This document shows, one piece after another, positions 8,395 through 16,290 of a stretch of DNA of 44,872 nt. The first letter of the stretch is position 1; each line of letters opens with the position of its first letter. A model generated the notes under the pieces. That model was not told the DNA's origin, ran no database searches, and saw only the letters and a program-made list of their open reading frames with translations. The position numbers and the translations under genes were made by a program. The DNA comes from a virus: positions 1 to 44,872 of the IMG/VR virus record IMGVR_UViG_3300031565_011202, one strand, 5' to 3'.

Positions 8395-8915
8395 AATTTA
8401 CTCCAAGCGACAAGAGCATTTTGCTCAAGCGCGGCGAGAGTGTCAGTGTTCTCAACAATAATTATCCGATCGCACTTACTTTTAAATTTTGGCAAGGAAT
8501 TTCGGATACTCTCGACATAAGTTTGAACTACCTGCGCACCCACCCACTTATCACCGGCCCTGGCCTCACACTGTGCGGGTCTCGAATTCACATATAACAC
8601 TGCCAACTTGTGCCCATTGCGTTTAGCCCTCCGAAGTAAACTCTCAAGTGGCCTAAACTTAGAATTAGCACAATCTAAGACTATCAATTCGGACGAATTA
8701 CACTCCTCGACTGCTTTCTCTGCCATTGATATGGCAAATTTCCAAGATTCAATCCGATAATTCTTTTCGGCTTCGGCTCCGAGGCTATTAATATTGTCCG
8801 GTAACCAATCCTCGGGTCGGATAACCCGGACGGGTGGTCCCATTGTCTTTTGTATTATGATGTCGATGGTTACTGATTTACCACAGGATGGTAGACCACA
8901 CATTAATATAAACAT
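8379..8915 (-). CDS. P-loop kinase-like NTPase
   Basis: A 178-residue protein starting MFILMCGLPSCGKSVT, a Walker A motif (GLPSCGKS) at the very N-terminus, as in small nucleoside, polynucleotide and zeta-toxin-like kinases. LIVLDCANSK could be the Walker B or substrate strand, and the arginine-rich segment near 105-125 (RPAQCEARAGDKW) could be the lid. A polynucleotide or nucleotide kinase is the simplest reading; the substrate is not evident. AAGG lies seven bases before the ATG. The 3' end overlaps the start of the intein-bearing glycosyltransferase. Confidence 0.75.
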   Translation of the reverse strand: MFILMCGLPSCGKSVTIDIIIQKTMGPPVRVIRPEDWLPDNINSLGAEAEKNYRIESWKFAISMAEKAVEECNSSELIVLDCANSKFRPLESLLRRAKRNGHKLAVLYVNSRPAQCEARAGDKWVGAQVVQTYVESIRNSLPKFKSKCDRIIIVENTDTLAALEQNALVAWSKLCPTM

Positions 8916-8919
8916 TATT

Positions 8920-9525
8920 TTACCTTATCACCTCTACATAAAGCGGGATAGGATCATCCCCCAAGGTAGCAAATCGAAAACGACTTGGTTTCAATATAAT
9001 ACTTGGTGAAAACCGATCCCGCCCGACCAAAATAGAATCCATAATTGCATCGTTTAACGTTTCGATACAGATCACCCGCTGCGTCTCGAGCACTTTCCCA
9101 AAAACATCCTGAAGCATACCAGGACCGACAAATTTATTTAGGCTAATCCTCACATCAGTTAGAATAAACTTTTCGCCAGATATTACAAAATACAGGATTG
9201 CCTGCTCAACTTTGATATGTTTAAGAACCTGATATGCCATAATGGCCACAGAATTCAAACAAGCATGGGCAACTTCCCACAATGGGTCTTTAGGATCATC
9301 TAGTGGGATGGCATTACCATTCCAATCACCCACAAGAAATTGAACGTTCTCACCATCACGGCATATCAACAGAGACACACCAGTCTGCCCATAGTGTTCT
9401 ATAATATAACAAAACATCCCCCGAATTCCCATAAACTCATCGATAGGGATAGGTGGGGGCAATGGCAGCAGGGTGGGTAACTCAGATATACCAGACGTTT
9501 TGATTGTCATTGGTCTTTTGGACAT
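8920..9525 (-). CDS. Hypothetical protein (201 aa)
   Basis: Unrecognised soluble protein. After a proline-rich start (LPTLLPLPPPIP) it has an alternating strand pattern (MFCYIIEHYG, VSLLICRDG, VQFLVGDW) and no Cys/His clusters or nucleotide motifs. The ATG at 9525 is preceded by AAGAGG at suitable spacing. It ends four bases before the P-loop kinase start and overlaps the upstream gene by 44 bases, so it belongs to the same transcript. Confidence 0.75.
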   Translation of the reverse strand: MSKRPMTIKTSGISELPTLLPLPPPIPIDEFMGIRGMFCYIIEHYGQTGVSLLICRDGENVQFLVGDWNGNAIPLDDPKDPLWEVAHACLNSVAIMAYQVLKHIKVEQAILYFVISGEKFILTDVRISLNKFVGPGMLQDVFGKVLETQRVICIETLNDAIMDSILVGRDRFSPSIILKPSRFRFATLGDDPIPLYVEVIR

Positions 9526-9790
9526 ACCAGCGTCCTCTTTTCCTTTTCCTGATATCCGGTAAGCTTAGTATTACTAGGCTATTGCGAATCTCATCCTCGT
9601 GCATTGTAAACAGCAGTCGAGGAGTATTTTCGAAAGCCACTGCTACTTGCTGCTTATCGGCATCGAAATCGACCACCACGCCATACCACGTCCTAAACCA
9701 ACGCGTCCAGATTACAAAATCCGCGTAAGTCGGTATGTAATCAGCAATACTCCTATACACCGCCAGTGGCGGGACTTGTATCTCCGGCAT
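9482..9790 (-). CDS. Hypothetical protein (102 aa)
   Basis: Small basic protein with several Trp and Tyr residues (WTRWFRTWYGVVVDFD). The strands VVVDFDADKQQVAVAF look like a short beta barrel such as an SH3-like or Tudor-like fold, but no family is recognised. I use ATG 9790; a GTG directly before it (9793) would add one residue. It overlaps its upstream neighbour by about 38 bases. Confidence 0.7.
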   Translation of the reverse strand: MPEIQVPPLAVYRSIADYIPTYADFVIWTRWFRTWYGVVVDFDADKQQVAVAFENTPRLLFTMHEDEIRNSLVILSLPDIRKRKRGRWYVQKTNDNQNVWYI

Positions 9791-10316
9791 CACGCAATAC
9801 CCTAATCAATCTGTGTTGAAAGATCTCATAACGATAAGTATAACCGTCAGACAAATCCCAACAAATGAATTGCCCTTCCCGATGCGCACCGAGCAGACGC
9901 TCGATAATTGCATCTATGGCGTGCCGACCTTCCGTATTCACAGCAGCCGGGGGTGTCATCGGTCTACCATTAACCTCAACAGCACGAATTGTCTCTTCTT
10001 TCGCCAGCTTTTCGGCAGTCTCTAGTCTCTGCTTTATCACCCGGAATCCCTCAAGCAAAATCTGCCGGTGTGACTTTGAGGACGTAATTGTCTGAACTTG
10101 GAAATTAGTAGACTTCCTACCATCAGAACCAATAAGATCCGTTGTTAACTTAATATCCTCCTGCGATTGGTTTAGTCGTATAGATGGATCAAGCTCGTGA
10201 AGCACGCGTTTAATATCATTGACTGTGTTAATGATTGGTGCATCAAAAGCCTCGGCCTGTTGTTGGACCGACTTTTGCCTATTCATCGCTCTCTGGATAT
10301 TCTCCATCCCCGCCAT
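9753..10316 (-). CDS. Hypothetical protein (187 aa)
   Basis: Unrecognised protein. Its N-terminal two thirds is mostly helical and charged (QRAMNRQKSVQQQAEAF, HRQILLEGFRVIKQRLETAEKLAKEE). The C-terminal end has ICWDLSDGYTYRYEIFQHRLIRVL, which looks like a small beta-strand unit. The 5' end overlaps the membrane-protein gene by 38 bases and the 3' end overlaps the next gene by 38 bases. Nothing indicates a function. Confidence 0.75.
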   Translation of the reverse strand: MAGMENIQRAMNRQKSVQQQAEAFDAPIINTVNDIKRVLHELDPSIRLNQSQEDIKLTTDLIGSDGRKSTNFQVQTITSSKSHRQILLEGFRVIKQRLETAEKLAKEETIRAVEVNGRPMTPPAAVNTEGRHAIDAIIERLLGAHREGQFICWDLSDGYTYRYEIFQHRLIRVLRDAGDTSPATGGV

Positions 10317-10773
10317 CCCCTATAATAATACCGAGTTCTGACATTTCATCCTCGTCGGAATCACTCCCAACCATCTTAAGTGTGTGCTTGACCTCTATAA
10401 TACCATTATATACACCCAAAGTCATCGCCCTCTGAAAAATCCTATGCCAGAGATTGGTCATACCCACCAGCGCCAACCATTTAACAAGAATATTATGGGC
10501 TGCCGCCACACAGAAATACTCACCCGGCAGAAACCAACAAAATAACATCGAAACCCATACACTCAAACACCACGCACAGGAAATAATATTGTGTAAAAAA
10601 ATAAACAGCAACTTAGATGCGGTGCGTGTAGCATCCTCTGATAGGGCACGCCGAGCCAACCAATTACGAAGGGGAAAGAAGAACTTCGAATCACTGATTA
10701 TCTCAATCGTACGCTCGACGGCTAGAATTATAAGTATCCAGCTACCAATAATTATGTATATGTTTTCTGACAT
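10279..10773 (-). CDS. Membrane protein, DUF1360-like
   Basis: About 164 residues with three probable membrane segments: IYIIIGSWILIILAV, a second around LLFIFLHNIISCAWCLSVWV, and a third near YFCVAAAHNILVKWLALVG. The order of a first helix, a PLR segment (FFPLRNWLARR) and then the C-x-x-C within the second helix (CAWCLSVWV) is reminiscent of DUF1360 (YjcA-like) proteins found in phages and firmicutes. The tail is very acidic (DSDEDEMSELG). ATG 10773 has AGGTG six bases upstream; ATG 10782 is less well placed. The role in phages is unknown. Confidence 0.75.
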   Translation of the reverse strand: MSENIYIIIGSWILIILAVERTIEIISDSKFFFPLRNWLARRALSEDATRTASKLLFIFLHNIISCAWCLSVWVSMLFCWFLPGEYFCVAAAHNILVKWLALVGMTNLWHRIFQRAMTLGVYNGIIEVKHTLKMVGSDSDEDEMSELGIIIGDGGDGEYPESDE

Positions 10774-11063
10774 CGGATGCACCTAAATCGTTTGCGACGA
10801 GTTCTCCCTGTTATTTCAATACTCAGAGAAGCACCACAAACGGGGCACAACCGTATATCACGTGCACGACTTCTAGCCACTTTAACCAATTCTAGAGGTC
10901 GTACTTTTATTTGTGTCCGTGGCTTGAGGGGAGAAGCCATTCTCTGTATCGGTTTGGGGCGCAGCTCCTTCTGAACACTAGGCGATGTCCTATTGGGAAT
11001 TGTCGTAGTCAACCTTTTAGGTGCGATTTTTACATCGCCCCCGCCGCAGCCGCCGCAGGGCAT
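10752..11063 (-). CDS. Small zinc-ribbon protein
   Basis: A 103-residue basic protein. The C-terminal half has a zinc ribbon (CPVCGASL then CIRCQKTY), and the N-terminus has a second cysteine motif, MPCGGCGGG. The linker is rich in Lys, Arg and Pro, suggesting nucleic-acid binding. GGAG lies six bases before the ATG. It overlaps the membrane-protein gene by 22 bases and lies two bases after the short CGGC protein gene, with which it shares the unusual N-terminal CGGCG signature. Confidence 0.8.
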   Translation of the reverse strand: MPCGGCGGGDVKIAPKRLTTTIPNRTSPSVQKELRPKPIQRMASPLKPRTQIKVRPLELVKVARSRARDIRLCPVCGASLSIEITGRTRRKRFRCIRCQKTYT

Positions 11064-11065
11064 AA

Positions 11066-11254
11066 TTATCTCCCACTTCGCACAACACGGACACCACCAG
11101 TCGGTGTGCTGGGTTTGAAACGTTTAACTTTAGATTTCTTACCCGCTTCGTGCCGCACGACAATAACTCTATTGGTCATTGTCTTGAGCTTGTTCTTGGG
11201 AACATTCCGAGCTACCCGGACGGCCGTGCTCTTTCTTCCGCATCCCCCACACAT
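11066..11254 (-). CDS. Small CGGC-motif basic protein (62 aa)
   Basis: Very short, strongly basic protein starting MCGGCGRKSTAVRVARN. The N-terminal Cys-Gly-Gly-Cys may bind a metal or be redox active; the remainder looks disordered. A GGGGGCC stretch precedes the ATG at 11254. It overlaps the PD-(D/E)XK nuclease gene by 43 bases and is directly followed by another gene with a CGGC start. Confidence 0.65.
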   Translation of the reverse strand: MCGGCGRKSTAVRVARNVPKNKLKTMTNRVIVVRHEAGKKSKVKRFKPSTPTGGVRVVRSGR

Positions 11255-11916
11255 TTATCGGCCCCCATCAAGAATGACTCCGGATCTACATTCGCAGCAA
11301 AATCTCTCCACCGGCAAATGAAACACGGCCCAAGTTTTAAAGACACCATTATCTTATTTTTAGCTTTCCTGGTGTGGACAACATTGTGCGAGATCTCACC
11401 ACACCGATCGTACTGATCGTAAACAAAATGAGGAAACCAGAGATGTCCCCTGGGACAAGTAGCTGCCGCAATTATACTTCTCTCACCAAGCGGCTTAAGA
11501 AATTCTAAAGCCGCGGTATCAACAGCTACCCAATCCCAATTGGGAACAGGCTTGAAGAAAAGGAGAGGTAGGAATTTCAGCTTGTGCTGCTCAGAACATA
11601 ACTTCGCGTCAAAAGAGGACTGGTGGTACCACTTTGCAAATTGGCAGCCTTTGACGTTAGACAACATAGCATCAAGACTAAAATTCTCCCCCTTCTTACA
11701 CTCAATATTGAAATGACAAAAACGATCGATAGGGATCACATCGCCAGTAAGATCCCTAGCAATAGTATCCGCCATCCGGCCCTCCACACGGCGCCGGCGG
11801 AATTCTACACCAGACCAATCAGAAAGAAGATGAGCTATGCGACGTTCATGGGCCTTAGAGGTCTGAACGTTAGATCTACCCACCTGGCTAGCGGTACGCT
11901 GGGGTTTCTTGCTCAT
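11212..11916 (-). CDS. PD-(D/E)XK nuclease, Holliday-junction-resolvase-like
   Basis: A 234-residue protein whose first 100 residues carry the restriction-endonuclease fold pattern: a helix with Glu24 (KAHERRIAHLL), Asp59 in TGDVIPI, then FNIECKKGENF with Glu72 and Lys74 as the E-x-K. Phage proteins with this start are usually treated as RusA/Hjc-like resolvases or recombination nucleases. The C-terminal half has cysteine pairs (CPRGH, CFICRW) that may form a zinc site. A role in branch resolution or packaging clean-up is inference from the context of exonuclease, ssDNA-binding and RecA genes. The ATG lacks a clear ribosome binding site; a TATATAGAGT stretch sits just upstream. Confidence 0.75.
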   Translation of the reverse strand: MSKKPQRTASQVGRSNVQTSKAHERRIAHLLSDWSGVEFRRRRVEGRMADTIARDLTGDVIPIDRFCHFNIECKKGENFSLDAMLSNVKGCQFAKWYHQSSFDAKLCSEQHKLKFLPLLFFKPVPNWDWVAVDTAALEFLKPLGERSIIAAATCPRGHLWFPHFVYDQYDRCGEISHNVVHTRKAKNKIMVSLKLGPCFICRWRDFAANVDPESFLMGADKCVGDAEERARPSG

Positions 11917-11926
11917 ACTCTATATA

Positions 11927-12211
11927 CTAGGGTAATGGCCCCGCGTCATGCTCATAGGTAACAACAGTATTCTGATCCATATAATGCAAGACATAATTAT
12001 CATCAGCCTCAAGCTCAAGATAGGCAGAGACCCGAGGGTAATTGGCAGAATTCGGAATAGCTGGATTTAGCATTATCCTATGCTCATTACTAAAATTTGT
12101 CATCTCACCGATGGTAGCAGGAGTGGAAGTTTCGGCATTCTTATCTAAGAATTGTCCTGCCAAATCTACAGCAACAAAGTTAACTCGCGCGACGTGAATA
12201 CCAATAGCCAT
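11927..12211 (-). CDS. Hypothetical protein (94 aa)
   Basis: Small soluble protein starting MAIGIHVARVNFVAVDL, with alternating short strands and an acidic C-terminal half. A strong AGGAG lies seven bases before the ATG, so translation is well supported. No motif or family is recognised. It lies between the exonuclease side and the nuclease in the replication block. Confidence 0.7.
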   Translation of the reverse strand: MAIGIHVARVNFVAVDLAGQFLDKNAETSTPATIGEMTNFSNEHRIMLNPAIPNSANYPRVSAYLELEADDNYVLHYMDQNTVVTYEHDAGPLP

Positions 12212-12220
12212 GATCGTCTC

Positions 12221-12415
12221 CTAGAGAACTTTATTATATCTTTTCTGAGTCATCCGCAGATTCGTGGGTTCTCGGCTCTCCGCGAAGCTCATCGGAGCAG
12301 ACCATAGAACCAATAGTAGGGATGTGGCCGTCGCGATACCCGCCACATACCCAAAGACGATCGATATCCTAGATGGCAGCCTCTGCCCGCTCAAGAAGAA
12401 GCTTGAACGGCACAA
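12221..12415 (-). CDS. Possible small membrane protein
   Basis: A frame of up to 64 codons that fills the space between the exonuclease stop and the next gene. It contains one convincing membrane or signal segment (VFGYVAGIATATSLLLVLW, followed by SAPMSFA). The start is unclear: a TTG at 12415 lies inside the exonuclease gene, and a GTG near the segment's beginning is an alternative. No ribosome binding site stands out. Confidence 0.35.
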   Translation of the reverse strand: MCRSSFFLSGQRLPSRISIVFGYVAGIATATSLLLVLWSAPMSFAESREPTNLRMTQKRYNKVL

Positions 12416-13310
12416 TCACCCGATCATACTCCCCAACAAGGCCAGCGATTTTGTGCTTTTTGGCCATTGCCTTGATCTGAGCTTTATTGAATTTTGGCCT
12501 GTTTACCAGCACTCGTTGGACATACAAATCATTCTTCAACAGTTCCGGATTAAGGGACAAGTCAATCAACAGAAGATTCCTGATGAACACCTTGCGGCCG
12601 AGCCCACCGCAAACAGTACAGACAGGTTTCTGTTGCGGTAAACAGCCATCATGATTCCGCAGAAATTCTTCCCTCTCCCGGAGATTCCTCGCCATCTTGG
12701 CACTCTTCACAGGACCGATACCAGAGTATCCAGGAACCTTATCTGATTTATCGCCGGCTAGGGCTTTGGCAACCGCCGGATCGTGGTCGGTAGCTCCAAT
12801 GAACTTACCCCTGCCAGAATCAACCATAGGATTCCACAATCGAACGTTCTGCATCCGAAAAATAACTTGCTCATAATCCTTATCGGTGGAAACAATAATT
12901 AATTCCCGCGGTGATAACGTTCGACAGGCAGAGTAAATCAGATCATCAGCCTCCATATGATCCTTACTAAACTGCCAAACACCCATCTCGGCGAACATAG
13001 CTTTAGCAGACACCTGCGTGTAGATTAAATCGTCCTTGATATCTTCGAAGAGCTCGTTTTCGTTCCGGACCTTGTAATCTGCAAGTATCTTCTTGCGCCA
13101 AATGGTGTTCTTTTTGGCATCCCAGAAGACGCAAACACCAGAAGGTTTGAATTTATCCAACCACCCCCACATAAATCGAACCATAACGGTAAAGTGATGT
13201 AATCGGGCACCAGACTTCTGCTCTTTCCTATTGGCGAAGATAGCCCGATACATCAGATTGCGCGCGTCAACCAACAGTATCGGTGCAGAACTCACAGATT
13301 TACCCCTCAT
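12369..13310 (-). CDS. 5'-3' exonuclease / flap endonuclease (PolI N-terminal type)
   Basis: A 313-residue structure-specific 5' nuclease that removes RNA primers and flaps. Visible elements are the first metal ligand in ILLVDARNLMYRA, the WDAKKN and ADYK segments with the basic clamp residues, the acidic pair in MEADDLIY, the STDKDYEQ motif, and the helix-three-turn-helix LAGDKSDKVPGYSGIGPVKSA. After this comes an unusual cysteine insertion (CTVCGGLGRK), perhaps a small zinc-binding addition. It replaces the nuclease domain missing from the PolA-like protein encoded nearby. A hairpin lies right before its ATG, and there is no obvious ribosome binding site. Confidence 0.9.
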   Translation of the reverse strand: MRGKSVSSAPILLVDARNLMYRAIFANRKEQKSGARLHHFTVMVRFMWGWLDKFKPSGVCVFWDAKKNTIWRKKILADYKVRNENELFEDIKDDLIYTQVSAKAMFAEMGVWQFSKDHMEADDLIYSACRTLSPRELIIVSTDKDYEQVIFRMQNVRLWNPMVDSGRGKFIGATDHDPAVAKALAGDKSDKVPGYSGIGPVKSAKMARNLREREEFLRNHDGCLPQQKPVCTVCGGLGRKVFIRNLLLIDLSLNPELLKNDLYVQRVLVNRPKFNKAQIKAMAKKHKIAGLVGEYDRVIVPFKLLLERAEAAI

Positions 13311-13311
13311 G

Positions 13312-13364
13312 GGACTGGACCCGGGGCTACTATGTGTATAAGCCCTGGGGTCCAGCTCCAGTCC
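13312..13364 (-). terminator. Strong hairpin between ssDNA-binding protein and exonuclease genes
   Basis: On the transcript the left arm GGACTGGAGCTGGACCCCAGGGCT pairs, with small bulges, with AGCCCCGGGTCCAGTCC around a 12-base loop. It occupies most of the 68-base gap between the gp32-like gene and the exonuclease ATG. No U-run follows, so a simple intrinsic terminator is doubtful. A block on read-through, an RNA-processing site or a translational control structure for the exonuclease are alternatives. Confidence 0.55.
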
Positions 13365-13378
13365 TCAAGCCCTAGAGA

Positions 13379-14491
13379 TCAGTCATCACCTAGTTGGTCA
13401 AGAAGTGCGTCGACATCATCGTCATCGCCATCATTTTCTCGGGCCTCTGGTTCTGCTTCCTTTTCATTAAATGGAGGTTCCTCGTCGGCTGGCACCTCGC
13501 CGACAACCGGTTCCTTTACGGGCTCTTCATCCAGACCAGCAAGGTCGTCTACATCATCTACTGGTTTAACCTTGGTTTTGGTAGAGGCCGAGGATTCGGA
13601 GACAGCCGGTTTGAGACCACTCTTCTTCTTAGTCTTTCGTTCCTTTACGACCTTCTTGTCCTGCGTCTCATCGGCATCGAAACCGCTACTACTATCATCG
13701 CCATCGCCAGTGAGGTTGCGTGCAACTCCCTCGATGTCAGCCGCAGACACGTCGGGTACCTTGTCAAAGAGATCGTGCCGTTTCGATAGGATCTCGATGA
13801 TCTTCTTATGGTCCGGGTGGCCGGCTTTGCCACCGATCGGGACAGCTTGGAGACTCTCGGTAAGAAAAAATTTGGACTTGGTATAGCTATTCGCCTGGCC
13901 CTGCTTGACAACCTCAAGTCGGAAAAGGTAAGCTTCCTCTTCATCGTAGAAGACACCAAAAGGCAACGGTTCTTGGGGGTCCCCGCCGTCATCATCACGG
14001 TAGAGACAATCTTCCCATATATCAAACACAGTCTTCGGGCAATTGTACCACCGGACTTGCCCGCGCAATTCCTCGGGGTTCTTGTCGATGTTCGGGAAGT
14101 AGATGTTAACCATATAATAGGTGCCAGGTAGCAAACGCTTGGCAATGTCTCGTCTCTGGTCCTTGACCTCGGTCTCTTTCATAAGATCGAAACCATGTTG
14201 GCAGATGGGGCATTCATCATCATTAATGACCCGGGGGCAACCTAACCGCTTGTTGTCAAGGTAGTGGGAGCCATTCCGAATAAAGAATTCTTCCATGCCT
14301 TGTGTGGCCGGACCGGTCGCCAACTCGTCGCCCTCCGCGAATGGTGGGAGGACAAAAAAACGGAACTGGATGGCGGGCTGGCCATCTTCGGCCTTGGGAG
14401 GCCTGAACTCGGTCGGGTCCTTCTTCTTACCTACCTTCTCCCTGACTTGGTTTCGGATTTTGTGGATGTCATATTTGCCGCTGCGTGACAT
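13379..14491 (-). CDS. Single-stranded DNA-binding protein, T4 gp32-like
   Basis: A 370-residue protein built like phage T4 gp32: a basic N-terminus for cooperative binding (SGKYDIHKIRNQVREKVGKKK), a core with a zinc site, and a long acidic tail for protein contacts. The ligands His76, Cys85, Cys94 and Cys97 have nearly the same H-x-C-x-C-x2-C spacing as gp32. The tail from about residue 265 is very rich in Asp, Glu, Ser and Lys and ends DDDDVDALLDQLGDD. AAAGGAG lies six bases before the ATG. It should coat single strands and coordinate the helicase, polymerase and RecA encoded downstream and upstream. Confidence 0.9.
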   Translation of the reverse strand: MSRSGKYDIHKIRNQVREKVGKKKDPTEFRPPKAEDGQPAIQFRFFVLPPFAEGDELATGPATQGMEEFFIRNGSHYLDNKRLGCPRVINDDECPICQHGFDLMKETEVKDQRRDIAKRLLPGTYYMVNIYFPNIDKNPEELRGQVRWYNCPKTVFDIWEDCLYRDDDGGDPQEPLPFGVFYDEEEAYLFRLEVVKQGQANSYTKSKFFLTESLQAVPIGGKAGHPDHKKIIEILSKRHDLFDKVPDVSAADIEGVARNLTGDGDDSSSGFDADETQDKKVVKERKTKKKSGLKPAVSESSASTKTKVKPVDDVDDLAGLDEEPVKEPVVGEVPADEEPPFNEKEAEPEARENDGDDDDVDALLDQLGDD

Positions 14492-14505
14492 GAGAATCTC
14501 CTTTA

Positions 14506-15021
14506 CTAGGTCTGTTGACTCGATTGCTCTTTATCCTGACGTTTAAATCCCGCCAATGATCTACAGTGCTCAGATCTCAGGCGAATCGCTTCAACCATGT
14601 GATAGACCTTACCGGTCTTTTTTTGGGCCGAGGCTAATTCTACCTGAAGTGTTGCCAATTTATTATCTATAGTAACAAGATTCACCAGCTGCTTGTCAGT
14701 AAGCTTTATGGCTTTGGCTTTGAAATCCTCTAGGATCTGTTTTGTCAATGTTGCTCTTCGACGATCAACCTTCATTTCAGCGATCGCCACCATACTCTTA
14801 AGCTCGCTGTAAATGGCCGCCCAAAACATATATTGCGCCGGTATCTCCTCTAAATGACTCTCAAGAATATCGTAATCAATATCGATATCACTTAATAGAT
14901 CAATCTCTTCCTCGTGGCTATTCGGAAACTTTACCTTGAATCTGAAAACCTGGCTAGTGGCCATAGTCTCAGAGGTATTCGATTTAATCCACTTCGGAAT
15001 AGTATGTTTTTTCCTTCCCAT
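14506..15021 (-). CDS. Helical protein, possible UvsY-like recombination mediator
   Basis: About 171 residues, largely helical. After a short beta-like N-terminal part (VFRFKVKFPNSHEEEID) it has a long run of amphipathic helices (FWAAIYSELKSMVAIAEMKVDRRRATLT through AIRLRSEHC). The shape and arrangement resemble UvsY, which loads the T4 recombinase on gp32-coated DNA, and it lies directly upstream of the gp32-like gene. This is analogy from context and architecture, not clear homology. The start could be ATG 15021, ATG 14964 or a GTG at 15042. Confidence 0.6.
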   Translation of the reverse strand: MGRKKHTIPKWIKSNTSETMATSQVFRFKVKFPNSHEEEIDLLSDIDIDYDILESHLEEIPAQYMFWAAIYSELKSMVAIAEMKVDRRRATLTKQILEDFKAKAIKLTDKQLVNLVTIDNKLATLQVELASAQKKTGKVYHMVEAIRLRSEHCRSLAGFKRQDKEQSSQQT

Positions 15022-15063
15022 AACTACTAAAATACACTTCACACTTAAGTTAGTGATAGATAA

Positions 15064-16206
15064 TTACGGATATACGCGGAGCCCCTTCCAACCCTTCCAT
15101 GAGTTGCCAATGCTAACCCTCACAGGAAATATTGGATTATTGTCAAGGACACCCTCAAACGGATAACACATGATCTCCGCAATCCGCTTCACGGTAGCCT
15201 TAACAATAGCGCTACTGCGTGGGCAAGTCACCACTATAGAATCATGAATCTCAGCCACCAAATCAAGACCAAACTCCTCCCAAACCCGACGCACAACAAG
15301 CTGCATGGCGTGAGCAATCGTTCCCTGCATAGTCGCGTTGAAAACACTCAAAGTCTTACGGCCATCCTCCATCACATACTTTCTACCAAGAATACTATAA
15401 AGAGGCTCACCAACAGACAGCTTCTCCTTACACTCCAATACCCACTGCCTCAGACTAGGAAAAGCATCAAAAATATAAGCGCTAGTATCCATAGCATTGA
15501 TAGACATCAACAATGCCAGCTTACACTCATCGCGGCTCAAGTAATCAGTCCCAGGCACATCTCTGTGCCCCTTATTTAAGAAATCGGCCACGTACTGATA
15601 TGGGTCAGAATGTTCGCATGCTTCTAATAATCTCTCATCCCCACTCAACAAAGCAGCCACTCTAATATCAGCAGCTCTCCAATCAAAATGTAGAAAATAA
15701 TCATCGTGCTTTCCAACGGGATTTCTGACCTGTACATCATTAGAAGCACCCTGGATATTATATATCAAGGTCTTGGTGCGCCCACTGTAGGTGCGCTGAG
15801 ACCACCGAGGATAAACAGGGCTATCAAAAACCATCAATCCTCGATCCTCAATAGCAGCATAAACTACAGCAGCATCGGCAGTTGCCCTCTGCCACTGCTT
15901 GAGCTTAATCGACGCCATGGCGGGCAACAATTTCAATAATCTACCCTCCGCCGTATCAAGCGAGGTGGGGATTTGTAGCTCGGGCAATAGGAGATCATAA
16001 ACATTCAGCCGTTCGGTATAGAATGGAATATCAAAGGCTTCAATAAATAATTTGAAGTCTGAGGTAATTATCCTTCCACCCTCGGTCATCTGCTTAATGA
16101 TAAATCTCTTGATCTTCTTCTTGTTTTGTTCGATATCATATATCTTAATATGTGTACTAGGCATATATAATGGAATAACTTGTTTCTTGCCATTATCGCA
16201 ATTCAA
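15064..16206 (-). CDS. Divergent family-A DNA polymerase
   Basis: The C-terminal 250 residues follow the PolA palm and fingers: a GRTKTLIYNIQ segment, motif A around FDWRAADIRVAALLSGD (catalytic Asp), motif B starting RDECKLALLMSIN, the FNATMQGTIAHAM helix and motif C EIHDSIVV. Motif B keeps Arg and Lys but lacks the usual Phe and Tyr-Gly, and motif C has HDS where most have HDE, so catalysis or fidelity may be unusual. The first 130 residues look like a 3'-5' exonuclease fold without its carboxylates. The first usable standard codon is TTG 16206 or ATG 16164, but coding-like sequence continues in frame to 16282 and an AUU at 16266 has GGAG before it. Confidence 0.85.
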   Translation of the reverse strand: MNCDNGKKQVIPLYMPSTHIKIYDIEQNKKKIKRFIIKQMTEGGRIITSDFKLFIEAFDIPFYTERLNVYDLLLPELQIPTSLDTAEGRLLKLLPAMASIKLKQWQRATADAAVVYAAIEDRGLMVFDSPVYPRWSQRTYSGRTKTLIYNIQGASNDVQVRNPVGKHDDYFLHFDWRAADIRVAALLSGDERLLEACEHSDPYQYVADFLNKGHRDVPGTDYLSRDECKLALLMSINAMDTSAYIFDAFPSLRQWVLECKEKLSVGEPLYSILGRKYVMEDGRKTLSVFNATMQGTIAHAMQLVVRRVWEEFGLDLVAEIHDSIVVTCPRSSAIVKATVKRIAEIMCYPFEGVLDNNPIFPVRVSIGNSWKGWKGLRVYP

Positions 16207-16290
16207 GATACCACAAACACATGGCTTGCCTTCGCGGCCATAATAGGTATAGATGCAAGTGTTAATAAAACCGGTCTCCGACTAGATGCA

